This document shows, piece by piece, positions 63,447 to 64,000 of a stretch of 64,000 nt of DNA (positions within the stretch are counted from its first letter, which is position 1; each line of letters opens with the position of its first letter). The position numbers and the translations under genes are program-made. The notes beneath the pieces were generated by a model. The model did not search any database, was not told where the DNA came from, and was given only the letters and a program-made list of their open reading frames with translations. Source of the stretch: Candidatus Argoarchaeum ethanivorans (GTDB taxonomy: Archaea; Halobacteriota; Methanosarcinia; Methanosarcinales; EX4572-44); NCBI GenBank assembly GCA_004193545.1, contig RPGO01000033.1:180583-244582 (forward strand), given 5' to 3'.

Positions 63447-64000
63447 CTAACACACACCGAAATTTGTAGGTACAACCTCCTTCACATCAAATATCGGCAT
63501 CTTGATCCTCAATTCCTTGAATATCGCCTCCAGATCCGACTCCGGCTTGATCGGCCTCCAGATATACAACCTGCCCTTCAGCCGCTCATGTTCATAGAAG
63601 CCTTCTACAGCATTTCCAGACTTTATTATTTCCTTCAACCTACCAAAGGAATGTTTTATCCCCCGATCCGCAAGAACTGCACGTAATATGGACATCATGA
63701 GATAACCAAGGACAACCATCACGGTATGGGTCTCTATACGCATATCCTTGCTGTGATATACAGGATTGATCCCCATATCCGATTTCAAGGCTCCAAATCC
63801 CTCCTCTACAATCTCCCGGCTCTTGTAGATCGCAAGCAGCGCCTCAGCAGACAATCCAGGATGCTCTGTAAATAGGACAAAGAACCCATATCGCTCTTTC
63901 CGGGATCGGATCTTATTGTAATCCACAACAAGTTCCGATTCGCCCTTCACTTCAACATATTTCAGGGCTCGCTTCAAATTATACTTCGATATGAGCTCTC
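63447..64000 (-). CDS. IS1634-like transposase, C-terminal part
   Basis: 184 residues remain; the frame is open to the window edge, so the start lies outside. GLSAEALLAIYKSREIVEEG then FGALKSDMGINPVYH holds the catalytic Glu in the Y-K-x-R-x-x-x-E-x-x-F form of IS4/IS1634 transposases. ETHTVMVVLGYLMMSILRAV follows as in the family. The protein differs clearly from the copy at 27887, so at least two IS1634-type lineages are present. Confidence 0.85.
   Translation of the reverse strand, partial: ELISKYNLKRALKYVEVKGESELVVDYNKIRSRKERYGFFVLFTEHPGLSAEALLAIYKSREIVEEGFGALKSDMGINPVYHSKDMRIETHTVMVVLGYLMMSILRAVLADRGIKHSFGRLKEIIKSGNAVEGFYEHERLKGRLYIWRPIKPESDLEAIFKELRIKMPIFDVKEVVPTNFGVC

Noticed and set aside
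1..64000. tRNA, rRNA or CRISPR array
   Set aside because: I searched by eye for T-loop, rRNA and regular direct-repeat patterns and found none that holds; a dedicated search would be needed to exclude a divergent tRNA.

Overview
This window is archaeal and comes from a methanogen or anaerobic alkane/methane-oxidising relative (Halobacteriota/Methanosarcinia-like). The evidence is an archaeosine-type TgtA, archaeal TruD, class I lysyl-tRNA synthetase, the methanogenesis marker MtxX, a DUF2149/ExbB pair, dockerin- and CARDB-bearing surface proteins and a PEF-CTERM-like tail. Several starts follow GGAGG or GGTGAT, as expected from an archaeal 16S tail. The exact lineage cannot be fixed from this window. 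I saw no rRNA, tRNA or CRISPR array.

Layout. 1-2020: decayed insertion-sequence debris (IS481-like and IS1634-like). 2213-4275: tgtA-purN operon flanked by inverted copies of a short hairpin. 5003-8933: mobA-fdhD-pyrC-truD (molybdenum cofactor, formate dehydrogenase sulfuration, pyrimidine synthesis, pseudouridylation). 9624-11496: an AT-rich RloB/AAA-ATPase pair of the abortive-infection type. 12019-17115: two membrane-anchored von Willebrand proteins plus a DUF58 protein (Bat-like, no MoxR). 17334-27348: a polyphosphate island (ppk2, SulP transporter, CYTH, ppk1, CYTH-CHAD, ParA, HD, ppx). 27470: a small twin-CX3C protein. 27873-29397: an intact-looking IS1634-like element with 6-bp target duplications, then a decayed transposase. 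30291-32413: a HAS-barrel-like protein and a HerA-like ATPase. 32482-35048: secreted or membrane proteins, one ending in a winged helix. 35095-36564: cobQ/cbiP.

36774-54604 is a surface-protein locus, all on the minus strand: four proteins with PQQ-like propellers (one of them a giant of about 2,380 residues), a dockerin protein and a smaller secreted protein. The giant gene is translationally coupled to an ExbB/TolQ-like channel, which overlaps an ExbD-like DUF2149 gene. Three clear hairpin terminators separate members. A roughly 90-residue beta-rich module recurs five times across four of these proteins.

54719-54853 can fold into a multi-helix RNA with a pseudoknot. After it come a possible SecB-like protein, a UPF0182 membrane protein, lysS, a DUF3160 lipoprotein, mtxX and the 3' part of another IS1634-like transposase running off the right edge.

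Best candidates for something new: the polyphosphate island with its own ParA, the ExbB/DUF2149 motor fused to a surface-protein operon, the pseudoknotted RNA, and a family of intergenic hairpins with 8-11 bp stems and 3-nt loops.
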